Positions 11,742 through 22,675 of a DNA stretch of 64,000 nt are shown here, one piece after another. Under the pieces are notes generated by a model. It saw only the letters and a program-made list of their open reading frames with translations, was not told where the DNA came from and made no database searches. This stretch comes from Triangularia verruculosa (taxonomy: Eukaryota; Ascomycota; Sordariomycetes; Sordariales; Podosporaceae), in the NCBI GenBank assembly GCA_033296885.1, contig MU863884.1, forward strand, positions 62,001-126,000. Reading direction: 5' to 3'. Position 1 is the stretch's first letter. Each line of letters opens with the position of its first letter. A program made the translations under genes and the position numbers.

Positions 11742-12965
11742 GCGTTGGTGGCCGGCAAAATCTTTACCCAAACAGCGTCTGGAATCATAGCGACAACATA
11801 GCAGCGTCTGAAATCATAGTTGGCGTTGAATTCGTATGCAAGATCATGAATTACACGCCATGCGTATGCTTACGTGATTCTCCACGATGACCCCCAACCT
11901 CGGTGCCGGGATGCCGATACTCCTCTTGGTCAACTGACCCAGAGACGCATTCCACGAATTGGATGTCATACAGCATCCGATAGGCAACTGACAGATTCGG
12001 ATGAGGGCAATGGCTTGAAATATATAGCTCAACCAGGTTTTCATACTCGCAGCTGCTTGGTCAACATCTGTACAACTGCCGTCGCTTGAATCTTGAGAAC
12101 CGCCTCTTTGGGGTTGGAGTTGCATCGGTGGCGTTTGACATCATGACCGGCCATCAAAGATCAAGGCGACGTGGAATTCGGAGATACGAGTGTCGTTTGA
12201 ATCTCTAATGATACTAATAAAATCGAGAGACAGAAAGAAGCCAAAAAAAAAGATGGCGAAATGGAACTCAAAAAGCTGCTGACTAACTCTCCTCCGAAGA
12301 AAGGAAGGTCCTCGGCCCAGGCCCCGCTGGCAAGCAACCCAACTTCAGTCACTAACGGCTTCCTTCATGCACTCCCGTCGCGGCCTGCCCCTCGATTTTG
12401 GCAGGTTTGGCGGGGAAGTGGACATCGGGGCCGTCCTTATTATTTCCCCATCAATTCGCCCTCCAATTCTTTCCCATCCCCGAATCCCCGCTGTCTTCTC
12501 AAATCCTCATTATTTCCAGCGGCTGCCCAGACGCTTGTGCCTCCCCATCAACGGCTGTTCTACACCTTCTAAGCTGTTAGTGCCCGCGCGCACCCGCTGC
12601 ACAAGAGACACGACACTTGCGGCAGACTGTTATTCCCGGTAATAACAGCTTGTGTCTATCACTGAAACAGCAGGACGGTCAGCAGTGCTGTTCGCCTCCG
12701 CGCCTCGTTCCTCCCACGATTCACTCACGTTTTTTTTTTACCGCCAGATTCAGATACACGAGCGGGACACCCCCCGCTCCTCCAGGTTATCCCCGGGAAT
12801 CCTCACCCACATTTCCACCGGTTTCCCGCGTGTTCCGGATTTCCACTTCCGCAGAAGACGTTTCTGGGGAAGGGAGCCACAGACAGTCTCGGCGCAGGTC
12901 TGGGCGGAGCCTCACCTGTCAAGCAGCTCCTTGCCTGTCGATTGTCTTGGCATTGAATTGTGCCA
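11742..12965. other. Intergenic and long leader of the Zn2Cys6 gene
   Basis: About 1.2 kb. The distal part, 12400-12960, is C/T-rich and probably promoter plus 5' UTR of the following transcription factor. Short open frames are not supported. Confidence 0.4.
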
Positions 12966-15360
12966 ATGGATCATGACGCTGGCTCGAGACTGAGGCGGCC
13001 ACGGCAGCCACCACAGCAGCAACAGACACTTGTTTGGCAGACTGGCGGCTCCGATGCATCGCTAACGCCAAGCCCGGCCGAGTCCGGTACCATCTACGCC
13101 TCATCCATCGGCGTTCACAACGGCAACGGCAATGGTGCCGGGAGCAATCATCGCCGGAGAAGGAGGTCTACTCTGGCCGATGCTGAGGACACCATAGCTG
13201 TCCACGGCGATGGCTACGGCAACGGATCCAGGGCCGCCAAGCGGGAGCGCAGCGTTTCTGCTGAAGACGGGGATAGTGATGCCGTTTCGCCTACCACTAC
13301 TGAACACCAAAGGAAGAAGCAAAAGCGTAACAAGCCGACATTGTCATGCTTCGAGTGTGTCGGGAGAAAGACAAAGGTAGGTGGATTTCCAAATTAAACT
13401 TGCATATGGGAAGATCTTTGCCTCCTCAGAGGGGTCTTACACAGGTCTTGGCACATATTCCCAGCTTCTCGTGTATCAACCGAACTGTCATCCTATTGTT
13501 CCCGGGCTAACAATTTATGACCAGTGCGACAGAGGTAGACCGCATTGCCTTGCATGTAAGTCAACTACCGGCTTTGCCCACTCACTGCACTGACGTTCGT
13601 CTGATGCTGGGTCCGAGACTAACACGTACACAGGCATCAAACGCCAGACCAAGTGTGAATATGCCCATGTCGCCAATGTTCTTGAGTGAGTTTCTCTGTT
13701 ATCTGTGCCGTGTCTTATGCCGTTTCTCATACATATCCTTAGAGAAACCACCAGAAGTGCTGCCAACGAGCGCCGGATGACCAAGGGTCCCAAAAAGAAG
13801 GGCGATGCCCTCAAGCCACAGATACCCAACGCTGCTGACCGAGGGTTTAACGTCAACCGGCTTAAGGCTCTCGGTTCGGTTTCAACTTCGACTGGTTTGC
13901 TCTCGAATGTCCCGTACTCGGCTCCTGGGTCATCCAATGTCTTTGGCATTGGTTCTGAGCACCCGTTTGCCAACTACTGGACATGCGAAGGAGGGCTTCC
14001 GGAGGTTATCTCTGTACTGCCGGAGAAGGTGCAGTCGGATATCCTCTTGACACGGTACTTTGAGTGTGTCGATCCGGTGTATCCCATGCTGCATAGGCAG
14101 ACGTTTTATGCTGATTATGAGGTATGAGACTGAGATATCTTCTCCTCTTTGCTCGGCCAGTTGCTGACAGGAGTAGCACTTTTGGTCCCTCAGTCGGGCT
14201 GAGAAGGATCAAGCTGATGGAGCCTTTGTGGCTCTCATCTTTGTGATGTTAGCCCTGGGCACACAGTTCGTGACTTCGACTTCGCCGAGGGAAAGGAAAC
14301 AAACGGCCGAGTTTTACGCGTCGGCGAGTAACCAGGCTTTGCGCGTGAGCTCGTATCTGAGCATTGCGAGTATTAGATCGGTCCAGGCGATGGTGTTGAT
14401 CACCTACTTTCTCATCAACGACAACCACGCTTCTGATGGGTGGGCCTTTGGGGGCATCTTGATGAGGCAGGCGTATGCGATGGGACTGCATCGTGACCCA
14501 AACATAGTCGTCCCTGACGCATCCCCCTTTGAAAAGCAACAGCGCCGCAAAGTCTGGCAGGCCGTCCTCCTCCAAGACACCTTCCTCACCGTCTTGCTAT
14601 CCCTTCCTCCCTCTGCAACTCACACCGACGTTTCCGTCGACGACCTCAAACAAGACGACGCCTCCATCGCCACCGACGACCCAACCGACACAGATTACAT
14701 CAAATCAAGCTGGACCCTCGCCAACCTCGTCCAGGAAACCATCTGCTCACCGCGCTCCCTCGACGTGCCTATCTGCACCACCGTCCGCCAAAAGTCCAAG
14801 CTCATCCAGGACTTTAGGACAGTCTATCGCACCTTCCCGACCGTCTTTCGGTACTGGGACCCGCAGGTTCTGGCAGAAATGGCACAGACCAACAAGCGGG
14901 TTGTGAGACAGACACTGTTTTTGTGCAGTAACTATTTCCACAACTTAATGTTGGTGCACGCGTCGGAGAGCGCGGATGTCCCGGTGAATGTGAGGGGGAC
15001 ATTGGAGGCGGCTCACGATGCCATCACGGCGTTTTTCATACTGTTTGCGCTGTTTGAGGCGGAGGCGAGAGTGTGGTGGGTGTTTAATCATAGGGCGTTC
15101 TTGGAGGCGCTGTGTATTGGGAATGTGTTGAGGGAGGTGGCGAGGGAGGAGGGGGGGAGCAATGTGGCGGAGGATCCGTTGTTTATTAGGGCCAAGAACG
15201 ATATTAGTGAGTCTTCTCTTTCTGTTGTGATCGTGGACTGGGCTAATAGGATGTGATAACAGTGAGGATGATTGATATTATGGAGATTATGAGCCAGGGG
15301 GAGCAGGCGAGTGAGACGGCGCGGACGAGGGTGCAGGTTCTGAATGAGTTGTTGTTGTGA
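12966..15360 (+). CDS. Zn2Cys6 fungal transcription factor
   Basis: Six exons, 12966-13376, 13525-13555, 13634-13685, 13743-14121, 14177-15206 and 15263-15360, give 666 residues. All junctions keep the frame. The binuclear zinc cluster has cysteines at 128, 131, 138, 145, 148 and 155, with spacing C-x2-C-x6-C-x6-C-x2-C-x6-C. It is split over exons 1-3, including a 31-nt exon. A basic, Arg/Lys-rich stretch precedes the cluster. After a linker comes a fungal_trans-type regulatory domain (about 235-600) with SEHPFANYWTCEGGLP, DPVYPMLHRQTFYADYEHFW and MRQAYAMGLHRDP. It should act in the nucleus as a DNA-binding regulator. The target genes cannot be read from the sequence, and no metabolite cluster is nearby. 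Introns have recognisable branch sites. Confidence 0.92.
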
Positions 15361-15690
15361 GATGTTGGGAAGGGTAATTGTGTGTCTACGACTTTGGAGG
15401 GAGAGTGTAATTTATATGGTGTGTTTCTCTTGGATGTTTTGATGGAAATGGTACTTATGAATGGGTACCTAGGTAAGGTATATATGGCGCAGTACACGGA
15501 GCATATATGAATTTGGTAGCGGGCATGAAATAGCAATGATATTCTTTCACTGTAAAGACATCTTACTCAATCTACCAAGTCTTCAACGTAATGAATCTAA
15601 TAGTATAACGCCAACAAGAAACATGAACCCTCCAAAACCCGCTCGCTATCCTTTCACAATCTTCCATCTCATAACCTTCCTTCCGATCCT
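15361..15690. other. Convergent 3' intergenic gap
   Basis: About 330 bp between the convergent ends of the transcription factor and the cation exchanger. It carries GTACCTAGGTA at 15465-15475 followed by GTATATATGG. It presumably holds both 3' UTRs. Confidence 0.4.
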
Positions 15691-17330
15691 CTAATGATGT
15701 CCACCCCCATCCGTAGGCCCATGATGCGGATTAGGATAATACAACGCCGCGACCGCAATCCCCACATACACAATCACACAGAGCGCCCCCTCCAAGTAAT
15801 TGCTCTTCTGATCCCTCAAAAAGTTGCCCACCGTCAGCACCGCCAACAACAGCACCGCCAGATCAAAAACCTCAAAGTTCAGCCCCATCGGCTTCCCCAA
15901 CCCCCACCCCACAATCACCACCAGCGGCGCGTTAAACATGACCGTCTGCAGCGTCGCGCCCAGCACGTGCGACAGCGCAAAGTTCATCTGGTTGTCGTAC
16001 GCCTCGTCCACCGCCGTCAAATGCTCCGCCGCCTTTTCGACCAGCGGCACCAATATCAAACCCACAAACGCGTCCGACACGTGGCGCTCGACGACGAGGT
16101 TGTGGATTTGGTCTACCAGCGTGATGGCGATGATGGTGACCAGCGTGATGGAAACCGTCAGGGCGACGAGGCACTCGGTAAAAGTGAGACGGTTGGTGTG
16201 GTGCGAGTATTTTGGGTTGTGCCTATCTTCGTCGCGGGCTTCGTCTGCAATAAAAATCGCGTCGTAGATGCCGTGGTGGGTGTGCGCTTGGAAGAAGATG
16301 TAGATCAAGTACGCGATGAGCAGCAAGACAGCCATGGAGCGGGAGATTTCGATTGTTTTTTGGATAAGTTCTTCCTCGGGGAGTTTGTTGGAGTTGAGGA
16401 GGGAGTGGTGGAAGACGGTGGGGATTGCTAGGCCGAAGCCTCTGGGGGGTTGTTAGTTTGATATAAAAGGGGGAAGGGGATAAAAAAAGGGGGAAAAACG
16501 AACGCGGTAAGAAGCAAACCAGACCCAGCCTCGGAAACAGCCTCGCTGAATCCAGTTTCTTCTCTCCTCAACCCCCCAGCAAAAAAACACAAGCCGAGAC
16601 AGAGAAGCATCGTTGCGAGAACAGACCCGAGAATGGCGGCTTTGATCACCTGGACGTAGTCAATCCCCCCTTCAATCTCGTCTCGCGTGATCAAGACGAT
16701 AAACATGATGATCTCCACCAGAGACCCGAGCGTGGTTTCAATCAACACCCCCCAGACGTGGGCGAACTTCCGGGAGAGTTCCTGCCCGGCGAAACCGATT
16801 AGGTTTGCGCAGGGGACCATGGCGAGGTAGGCGAGGATGAAGATGGCGAGGTTGGCGGTGGGGGAAGGGGGGAGGCTGTAGCGGACGGCGATGGCGGCTG
16901 GGACGACCGGCCAGAGGAGGTTCACCAGCCGGGAGGCGCGGGAGGAGGAGTGGTAGATGATGCGGAAAAAGTGGAAGGGGTGGACGCCGGAGCGGTGGGA
17001 TTCGCCGGTGTGGCGGATTTGGAGGGAGCGTTTTACTGCGAGGGCGGCGGTGCGGGTGCGGGAGAGCTTGAGGCCGAGTTCGTTGTTGTTGTTGTGGAGG
17101 GGGAGGGTGGTGCCATTGTTTTCAGAGGCTTGTCTTGAGGGGGGTGTCAACGGTGGTTTCTCTTGGGCAGAAAGAGTTACTTTGGGTTTGGGGAGGGATT
17201 TGATGTCATTGTTGTTGGTGTTGCTTGTTTCTTGAGGTAGTGGTTGGGATGATGCCGAGAGATATTGCTCTAGGAGTGCCGTCGTCGCTTGTGTAGGGGG
17301 TCCCCCTCCAGGTACTGGTGTGTCGGCCAT
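15691..17330 (-). CDS. CAX-type Ca2+/H+ exchanger, divergent
   Basis: Two exons, 17330-16504 and 16441-15691, give 525 residues. The intron uses a weak donor (GTTCGT) and acceptor CCAG, but only this join keeps the frame (TA then GFGLAIPT). An N-terminal cytosolic region of about 110 residues, rich in Pro/Asn, is followed by about 11 hydrophobic segments. The two halves carry the exchanger repeats: GVLIETTLGSLVEIIMF in the first and GLILVPLVEKAAEHLTAV in the second. A His/Asp/Glu-rich loop (DEARDEDRHNPKYSHH) lies between the halves. Vacuolar Ca2+ or Mn2+ export in exchange for protons is the family role. Both canonical GNA(V/A)E signatures are altered, so ion specificity is uncertain. The C-terminus ends in a His/Gly tail. 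Confidence 0.88.
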
Positions 17331-18550
17331 GGCTGGCTTGTCCTTTGGTCTTTCCCCGTCTAAACCCTTCTCTCTTCTAGAAGTTTGTTTCTTCTTTGAT
17401 TTACCCCGGATTTTGGGCGATCAGATATGGTCCGGGCCTAGCCTTGACCTTCTTGTAAGTGGTAGTACAGATAAGATAGGTAGAAGATGGGAAAATACAA
17501 AAAATGGCGGACAATCCAATTCTGAAATATTAAAGATGAGATGTTCAGGGGAAGCATACATAAAAGGTTTGAAACCGCAGCGGGGGACGGGCCGTCCTTA
17601 GTTGCGCTTCCCGTCTTGTCACGGAGTCGTCTTAATTACACAGGTACGAATGCAACATGAGCTCCGAGTCTTGGGGAACATAGCCAAGAGGCTTGGTGTT
17701 GGTGGTTGGAGAAAGAGAAAACAGAGAAAAAAAACCAAAAAAAGAAGTCCAGCGAATGGGCGGCACAGAGCCTCACCAGTCACTGGAAAATGCAAAGCTG
17801 CCAACTCACACACCCTTCCCGTCCCCAATCCAATCACCTTCGGGTGGTCTTGGCTTCTGTTTCAGGAGTCAAGAATGGGCATGTCAGTTGGTGGTTGGCC
17901 AACGCCTTGGACCGGCTGCTCCTCCTTCTGGACTTCAGTCGTTGTTGGTCACCACACCAGATATCAACGGTCTTTTGTGCCCTGTGCCCGCTTGCTTGTG
18001 CCATGATGGCTATGCTGTGCCCTGCATCTGTGTTGCCTCGCTCTTGATCGAAGACAGTTCCAAGCCATGAAGCTGTCCGCCCGCTATCAGGACAGCTCGC
18101 ACCTGTTAGGTGTTAGGACCTGCTACGTTGAATTAAGCTCTTTCCCTAACAGCGGGAACTCCCCCATGCTTTAAAGGAAAATCAGGGGTCCCCGTCAAGC
18201 GTTCATCAGAGACTCGGATGTGTGGGGCTGCACAACTTGTCCATCCAAATAACGTCTCAAGCTGACTCGCCCCTGGGCAACAGGATATGCATAATATTTC
18301 ATAAACTGTTCTTCATAATCAAGAGGCCCTCTCAGTAATGCACCCATTTCCATCATGCTATGAAACCATCCCCGAAATTTGATGTGGACCTGCGGGCTTC
18401 TGTCTATGTATGCCCCACTTACTTCACTGCCGTGACGCACAGACAATTTGCACTCGGCTCCAAATTAGCAGGCGTGCACTGGCCACCCTCTCGAAGGGTA
18501 TTTAATCTCGGCCACCCTTCCAGATTTTGTACATTTTCTCTCTTTCTTTC
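17331..18550. other. Intergenic region upstream of U6 and the exchanger
   Basis: About 1.2 kb with no convincing protein gene. It contains the exchanger promoter proximally and the U6 promoter distally. Several short open frames overlap in conflicting frames and lack family features. Confidence 0.4.
18499..18505 (+). promoter_or_regulatory. Candidate TATA element of the U6 gene
   Basis: TATTTAA lies about 46-52 bp before the inferred U6 5' end. A pol III TATA box is expected upstream of U6, although usually nearer to -30. Confidence 0.4.
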
Positions 18551-18655
18551 CTCGCCCTTCGGGGCATTTGGTCAATTTGAAACGATACAGAGAAGATTAG
18601 CATGGCCCCTGCACTAAGGATGACACGCTACTCAAAGAGACGCTACCAATTTTTT
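18551..18655 (+). ncRNA. U6 spliceosomal snRNA
   Basis: All the core U6 blocks are present. There is a 5' stem-loop (GCCC-TTCG-GGGC, 18554-18565), the ATTTGGTCAATTTGAAACGA segment, the ACAGAGA box (18587-18593), the AGC triad after GATT and GCATGGCCCCTGC. The internal stem-loop follows (ACTAAGGATGACACGC). It ends in a run of six T at 18650-18655, a pol III terminator. U6 base-pairs with U4, then with U2 and the 5' splice site, and forms the spliceosome active site. The gene is uninterrupted, unlike the intron-bearing U6 genes of some yeasts. The exact 5' end is uncertain by a few bases. Confidence 0.96.
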
Positions 18656-19276
18656 CATCATCTTCGTGGCTCTTGCTGCGATTTGGGGAAGAGATTCTAT
18701 TAACCGGTAATGCGTTATGGGTTGGTGTTGGTGATGAAGCAAAACCGTTAAACCGTATTGTCAACAGCGTCGCTGCATCCCGTATTGCTCAGGATATGAT
18801 TCCAGACCTTTGCATCGTCCTTTTGTACAACATTTTGATGGATAAGGTTGCTGTTGCGTGGTGTGAAATGGGACTCTGGTCCTCTAGGTGTTGCGAGGCG
18901 ACTCGCACATCATCGCGACTTTGCCACTTTGGCTGAGGCATCCAAACCTTGGAAAACTCTCATCTGTTTCCATCTCGCGACTCGGCCATCGGTGCTGCTC
19001 AATGAATATCAAGTCGCATTATTTGGGGGAAAACCGATTGTATATGCATGTATGACGATTCAAAAAGCAGTCGAAATCTATGTTTTATTTTTGTTCCCTA
19101 TTTCGCAAAACCCAGACTGTCAAAGGAAATTTGTCCCTCCCATAATAACACCAAGCCAGCTCTATACCTAGATGCAGGTCCAAATCTCGAAATCAGATGT
19201 CTTCTATCTTGACCTTGACGTCCACGGAATGCTCCTGATTGATATGCACAGAAGTAACCTCGGAAACTTCCACCTT
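18656..19276. other. Intergenic region between U6 and NCL1
   Basis: About 620 bp. The proximal part may hold a downstream U6 promoter element, but no clear B box (GGTTCGANTCC) is seen. The distal part is the NCL1 3' UTR. Confidence 0.35.
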
Positions 19277-22054
19277 CTAAGCAGTAGCCTCCTTGACCTC
19301 CTCCTTGACCTCCTCGGCAGCAGGAGCATCAGCGATTTCAACATCCTCAGCCTGAGCCTCAACTTCCTCCTTGGCCTCCTCAGCATCCTTCATCTCGGCA
19401 TCATCTTCCCCCTTCTTCTCCTTCAGCTCCTCCTCAGGCAACTGCTTCTTAATCCCCATATTAATAATAGGCGTGGTATCATTGTAAATTCTCAGCAACA
19501 TCGCGCTCCGGTCCTCCTTGGGCAGCATCAGGTTCAAACTGTGGAAACTCTTCCACAATGGCAGAGCCATGTGCTCGTTGAAGTCCTGGTCTGTTGGGTC
19601 CTCGGGCTCAACTCTGAGCACGCAGCACCCGAGGCCGATATCACGGACTCTCTCGCCAATCTCATCGAGCTTCTTGTAGTCGTCCCCGGCAATCTTGGGG
19701 AACATCTCGATCAAGAGCTTCTTAAGAGTCTCCTTCTTCTTGAGAACAACCACTCTCTCCTCGCCAATATAGCCGTGGAGAATGGGCATGCCCTCGGACT
19801 GGATACGCCATCTGCAGACCTCGGCCGAGGGAGCATCCTGCTTGACAAACATCTTGACACCACCGTGCACGAACTTGACCTGGCGGCCTTCATTCAGAGT
19901 CAGAATGTCGCGGACGAGGGCAGAGGTATAGTAGATGGCCTTGGCAGGCTCGCCCATGGCGTTGCGGACCATGTACCGGTCAGTAGGGAAGCGGTCGGAG
20001 ATCTTGTAGAACTTGGTGACGTCCTTGATAACGTCATGCTCTGGGGAAAGGTACTTGAAGGGTTCCTCGTATGGGCCCATGCCCTGTCTGACCTTGCGAT
20101 CAGGCACCGCCTGACCCTCGGTGGCAGCAGGAGTGGCAACCGCCGGGGTGGTGGACTCGGAAGGCTGCTCCTCGGTCTTGACTTCGGATTCGGGGGCTTC
20201 CTCAACCTTGACAATCTCAGGCTCGGCCTCCTTGGGCTCTTCAGGCGCAACTTCAGGAACGGGCTCAGCAACAGGCGCAGGGATCTCCTCAACGGGGGTA
20301 ACCTCATCCAGGACTGTCTCCTCCTCGACCTTGGCCTTCTTGACGCTAGAGTCATCCTTCTCCTCCTCTTCCTCCTCCAAGGGTCTCTTAGTAGCACCGT
20401 TGGACCTGCTGTTGGTCTTGGCGACAGGAGGCTGCTTTCTATTTTCCTCAGGCTTAGCCTTGAACTCGGCCTTCTTGTGAAGAGCAACAATGAAGAAACC
20501 ACCGGTGTCCTGCTGGTGAGGATAGACACGCATGCAGCGGTCGAGGGGCAGGTCGGCGCAATCGCTGCCCTCGGCCGGAGGGAACATGGACTCAACAATA
20601 CGGCTGGGAGTGACACCATCCTCGGTCGACTTGGTGTACTCCTCCACCTCCTGCCATGTGTTCCACAGACGCTCGGATTTGTCCATGATTTGCCACTTCT
20701 TCATACCGGGCTTGCGCTGCAAGCCAGGGAGCTCATTACTAGAGTCAAGAATCTCGATCTTGTCGGGACCACCACATCTCTCAATGGCAGCGGCAACGAC
20801 CGACTCGTTCTCGACGGGGTTCATGGAGCAGGTAGAGTAAACGACCCGACCACCTGGCTTGAGCATCTGCAGGGCACGGACGAGAATGCGGACCTGCGTA
20901 AGATGGAGACCCAAGGCACTTCCGGGGGTCCAATCCTTCCAGAGGTTGACGTTCTTGCGGAGGGTACCGTCACCGGAGCAGGGAACATCAGCAAGAATGC
21001 GGTCAAACTTGAGATAGTTGGGCTTAGTTGGGTTCTCGGGGTTGGGTATTCTGAGGGCAGGGTACATAGTGGCGTCGTGGTTGGTGACGATAATGTTGGG
21101 GGAAGAGAGACGCTTAAGCTGATGGATAAGCATGTGGGAGCGCTTGTAGTCGGCATCGTTGGCGACAAGCATGCCGGTAGCTCTGCCATCGTCGCTGGGG
21201 TCGGCCTCGAGTCTGGCGGCCTCGTCCTCCTGCTGGTCCTCGGACTTGGGGGCACCGTTGGCGTCCCCAGAGAGACCACTGATGACCTGGCGGATGCGGG
21301 ACTCCTCTCCACGATGGATCATCTCAAGAAGCTGGGCAGCCTTGCTGCCGGGGGCGGCGCAAAGGTCAAGCACCGTCATGCCGGGCTTGAGGTCCATAAG
21401 AAGAGGAGGAATCATGCTGACAACCTCTTGTCTGCTGATGTTGCCAACACTGGTCTCGGAGACCAGGAAGCGCTGGAACTTGGCGAAAGGAGGGAACTTG
21501 CGAACGACGTTCTTGGGGGTGGTCATCATCCAGGCAAGGTCGTCGGGGTACCAAGGCACGACCTTGGGGGCTTCGACAATGACACCATCGTGGGTGATGC
21601 TGGTGATCTCGGGGATGTATCTCGTTTGGAGGAGGCGCTTGACAGCAAGGGCGTGGCTATGATCTTAATGTCAGCATTGAGGCAACATGCGAGCTGCGAT
21701 AGAAGTCTAGGTGTACCCTTTGGAACCAGCGAAGCGAAAACTGTTGGGCAGCTCCCTCCGATAAGCGGCCCAGAAGGCAGTCTGTTCCTCCTCGGGCAGG
21801 TCCTTCAGCAGAGAGTTGTAGTAGGTCTCGAGCTTCTTGTTCTCCTTGACGATCTCGGGGTATGTCTGGTAGGGGCGGTGACCATCGCGGCCTCCTCCAC
21901 GACTACCACCGCGACCTCCGCGACCTCCACGGCCGCCGCCTCGTTTGCCCTTGTAGATATTAGCATACTTGGACAGGAAAGATGATGGAGATGTGCTGAA
22001 AAGCAGTGCCGGAGTCTGGAAGAATGGAGCGCATACCCTGTTTCCGCGACCCAT
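19277..22054 (-). CDS. NCL1: tRNA (cytosine-5) methyltransferase Ncl1/Trm4
   Basis: Three exons, 22054-22037 (18 nt), 21949-21717 and 21656-19277, give 876 residues, against 684 in yeast. The first exon encodes only MGRGNR and joins a Gly/Arg-rich RGG segment that may bind RNA. The NOL1/NOP2/Sun catalytic core follows: PWYPDDLAW, RFLVSETSVGNISRQEVVSM, the SAM site DLCAAPGSKAAQLLEM, DVPCSGDGTLRKN and the catalytic-Cys motif YSTCSMNPVENE, then RVYPHQQDTGGFF. Ncl1 methylates cytosine-5 at several tRNA positions in the nucleus. The extra length is an acidic Glu/Pro/Val-rich insertion in the middle and an acidic Ala/Glu-rich C-terminus. The C-terminal domain (FYKISDRFP, YYTSALVRDIL, WRIQSEGMPILHGYI) matches the fungal family. 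Confidence 0.95.
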
Positions 22055-22675
22055 AGTCAGTATCTGTCGCAATTGGGGGAGCGTTTGGTTGTCTGGTCAG
22101 TTGCAATGCGCTCCAATCGCATCAATCAACTGTTCCAGTGCACGAGGAAAAAAAAATATGCGGCGGCGCACGACTGTCTGAAAGCTTCATGTGGGGGCGG
22201 GGACAATCTAATCTTTTTGGTGGAGCCGCCAGCCAAGGCCAGATTATGGGGAAATGGACACTGCCAAGATGTCGAAAAGCGATCCGAGGATTCCCCATTC
22301 AGGGGCACAGACAAACGACTTCATGCTCTCGAGATGGTCTCATGACCTCGTGGTCTCGCATCGTCTTGCTATTCTACACTATCGTACACGGCCACCTCCG
22401 CTTCCCTTGAGGCCCTCCATCACCTAGACTACATTCAATTCGAGACAAGCCTCGACCGAACACGGAGATCGTCGATGTCCTCCCGTCTCACCAAGTCACT
22501 GATGTCAGTGTTGATATCACCGAGATCCCCCGCCCGTAAGGCCATGTGTGGGGGCCGTCTGTTGTGCTTTCATGAACCCAGTCGATTGGTAATCGTGGTG
22601 CAGCTTGAACCCGACATGCGTAACAATAGTCATTCATGACCACCCATGCGTCTCAAATACTGTACATCGATGAGT
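22055..22675. other. Intergenic gap between NCL1 and MTG2
   Basis: About 620 bp holding the NCL1 promoter and the MTG2 3' UTR. No further gene is seen. Confidence 0.4.

Noticed and set aside
15694..16431. 245-codon plus-strand frame
   Set aside because: Antisense of the CAX-like exchanger; His/Arg/Gln-rich artefact.
19172..21985. 937-codon open frame on the plus strand
   Set aside because: It lies antisense to the well-supported NCL1 exons. Strong codon bias keeps the opposite frame open, and the product is Leu/Gly/Asp-rich without any domain.
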